A stretch of DNA of 22,967 nt from contig CALHBW010000313.1 of the NCBI GenBank assembly GCA_937930625.1, forward strand, positions 1-22,967. The letters are read 5' to 3'. Below, piece by piece: positions 21,560-22,967 of the stretch (position 1 is its first letter; every line of letters starts with the position of its first letter). The notes under the pieces were generated by a model that was given only the letters and a program-made list of their open reading frames with translations, made no database searches and was not told where the DNA came from. Origin of the DNA: an uncultured Saprospiraceae bacterium (lineage in GTDB: Bacteria; Bacteroidota; Bacteroidia; Chitinophagales; Saprospiraceae). A program made the position numbers and the translations under genes.

Positions 21560-22967
21560 TCAACTCACCTTAGTTACCTTCAACATATTCGTCCGTAGCC
21601 TTGATTCCAAAGGCATACTTCCCGTATTGATAACTATATCACCAAATTGAATGAGTCCGGCATTTTTCAGAATGTCTTGCACATCTTTTATCGTATCGTC
21701 GGTAGAGGTAAATTTGTCGTAGTAAAATGCCTTAATTCCCCACACAAGATTTAGTGTACCAAGTATATGTGTATTATTGGAAAAAATATAAATATGGCAT
21801 TTCGGACGACAGCGCGATACCATAAAACCTGTATATCCCGACTTGGTCATCCCGATAATCGTGCGGGCTTTTACTTCTTCGGCTAATTGACAAGCTGTAT
21901 AACAAATCGCGTCTGAGAGATAAGTCGGCGAGATAATATCCGGCGGTGTGGTACGGAAATAAATCCTATTGTCTTTCTCAGCTTCGTCGATGATTTTGGT
22001 CATGGCTTTGACCACTTTCGTGGGGTGCATTCCGACCGAAGTTTCTGCACTCAACATAACGGCATCTGCACCATCAAGTACCGCATTGGCAACATCGATA
22101 ATTTCGGCACGAGTCGGGCTGGGATTCTTAATCATACTATCCATCATCTGCGTAGCTACGATGACAGGACGACCTTTATCGCGGCATTTTTCGATAATGG
22201 TTTTTTGCAACATTGGCAATCGCTCCATCGGTACTTCTACGCCCAAATCGCCACGCGCGACCATCACACCGTCCGTCGCATCTATGATGGCATTGATATT
22301 ACTAATGGCTTCGGGTTTTTCGATTTTTGCGATGATTTTTGCCCGGTGTTTAGCCGCCTTCAAATGCCTGCGAAGGTCAAGAATATCTTCATAACTCCTT
22401 ACAAATGAAAGAGCTATCCAGTTGAATGGATGCTTCAATACAAACTCTAAATCCACCAAATCTTTCTCCGTCAGACAAGGCAATGAAATCTTGGTATCGG
22501 GCAAATTCACGCCCTTATTCGACGACAACATACGCCCGTATAAGACCTTCAATTTGACTATATCGCGCCCATTGGTTTCTACCACTTCCATCTCGATTTG
22601 CCCATCGTCAATCAACACCTTTTCTCCGACTTCCACGTCCCGCGCAAATTGCGGATAACTCATATAAATCTTCTTTTTCGTCCCCACACACTCCTCATTC
22701 GTAAAGGTTAGTACATCATCCGGCGCAATCTCGATACCGCCGCCTTCCATCTTTCCCACGCGCAATTTAGGACCTTGCAAATCAGCCAACAGAGAAATAT
22801 GCTTATTGTATTTGTCATTGATATATAATACATGTTTGATGATCTTCAAATGGTCTTCATGCGTACCATGTGAAAAGTTGAGGCGAAATACATCCACCCC
22901 CGCATTCACCAAATCCAACAACTGCTCATATTCTTTGCAGGCAGGTCCTACAGTCGCTACTATCTTC
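21560..22967 (-). CDS. pyk: Pyruvate kinase (5' end cut by window)
   Basis: This glycolytic enzyme transfers phosphate from phosphoenolpyruvate to ADP. The frame continues through the right edge, so the TTG at 22921 is internal; the first readable residues are KIVATVGPACKEYEQLLDLV. Motifs in order: FRLNFSHGTH (substrate binding), LLADLQGPKLRVG, the catalytic lysine segment IAKIEKPEAISN, the metal-binding block DGVMVARGDLGVEVP, the family signature region (ATQMMDSMIKNPSPTRAEI) and MLSAETSVGMHP. The C-terminal allosteric domain ends at VTKVS. Only a few N-terminal residues are missing. Convergent with the STAS gene. Confidence 0.97.
   Translation of the reverse strand, partial: KIVATVGPACKEYEQLLDLVNAGVDVFRLNFSHGTHEDHLKIIKHVLYINDKYNKHISLLADLQGPKLRVGKMEGGGIEIAPDDVLTFTNEECVGTKKKIYMSYPQFARDVEVGEKVLIDDGQIEMEVVETNGRDIVKLKVLYGRMLSSNKGVNLPDTKISLPCLTEKDLVDLEFVLKHPFNWIALSFVRSYEDILDLRRHLKAAKHRAKIIAKIEKPEAISNINAIIDATDGVMVARGDLGVEVPMERLPMLQKTIIEKCRDKGRPVIVATQMMDSMIKNPSPTRAEIIDVANAVLDGADAVMLSAETSVGMHPTKVVKAMTKIIDEAEKDNRIYFRTTPPDIISPTYLSDAICYTACQLAEEVKARTIIGMTKSGYTGFMVSRCRPKCHIYIFSNNTHILGTLNLVWGIKAFYYDKFTSTDDTIKDVQDILKNAGLIQFGDIVINTGSMPLESRLRTNMLKVTKVS

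Noticed and set aside
1..22967. tRNA or rRNA genes
   Set aside because: No cloverleaf with a GGTTCGANTCC-type arm and no ribosomal RNA stretch was noticed on reading either strand, though a covariance search was not possible.

Overview
The window looks like a chromosomal segment of a Bacteroidota bacterium, most likely from the Saprospiria/Lewinella side. The evidence is the gene set (birA, rsfS and ftsH together; a BlaI/BlaR1-type pair whose sensor carries a TonB domain; HYR-repeat and dockerin-tailed secreted proteins; a TPR-PD40 lipoprotein). At least two promoters also match the Bacteroidota pattern TTTG-N20-TAnnTTTG, and Shine-Dalgarno sequences are generally absent. Both edges cut genes: murF on the left and pyruvate kinase on the right.

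Layout. 1-2420: the end of murF converges on a di-heme cytochrome c lipoprotein gene. 2421-5072: an HYR-repeat surface protein gene that appears to have lost its 5' part and is joined out of frame to a small secreted-protein gene. 5073-7775: a near-complete palindrome, a decayed gene tail, and a secreted SGNH/sialate O-acetylesterase-like protein that ends in the same tail. 7776-10394: a short inverted-repeat element with an 8-bp target duplication, then blaI and blaR1-like genes with REP-like hairpins before and between them. 10395-12300: a small secreted protein, a 44-unit short tandem array and birA. 12486-15105: rsfS and ftsH. 15213-18329: a type II restriction-modification cassette (M to the right, C and R to the left, tails overlapping). 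18475-21457: a TPR-PD40 lipoprotein, a cytochrome b5-like protein, a PepSY-TM protein and a STAS protein. 21560-22967: pyruvate kinase.

Two themes stand out. First, intergenic DNA is full of self-complementary elements. Five loci (943-1020, 8159-8220, 8597-8707, 10408-10453, 12326-12386) share one plan: a GTAA/GTAG foot followed by a hairpin, usually with an inverted partner. This is the plan of REP/BIME elements moved by RAYT (TnpA-REP) transposases. The stop codons of murF and blaI lie inside such feet. A separate 155-bp MITE-like element (7842-7996) has 21-bp terminal inverted repeats and a perfect 8-bp duplication, and its core recurs upstream of the cytochrome gene.

Second, the restriction-modification cassette has a readable control circuit. 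Two CTTATAGTC boxes bracket the -33 TTTG of an apparently leaderless C-R promoter. A one-base variant, CTTAAAGTC, sits at the predicted start site of the methyltransferase promoter, so the C protein may control both arms.

The remaining genes are housekeeping or small secreted proteins. All functional calls come from reading motifs; no database search was run.
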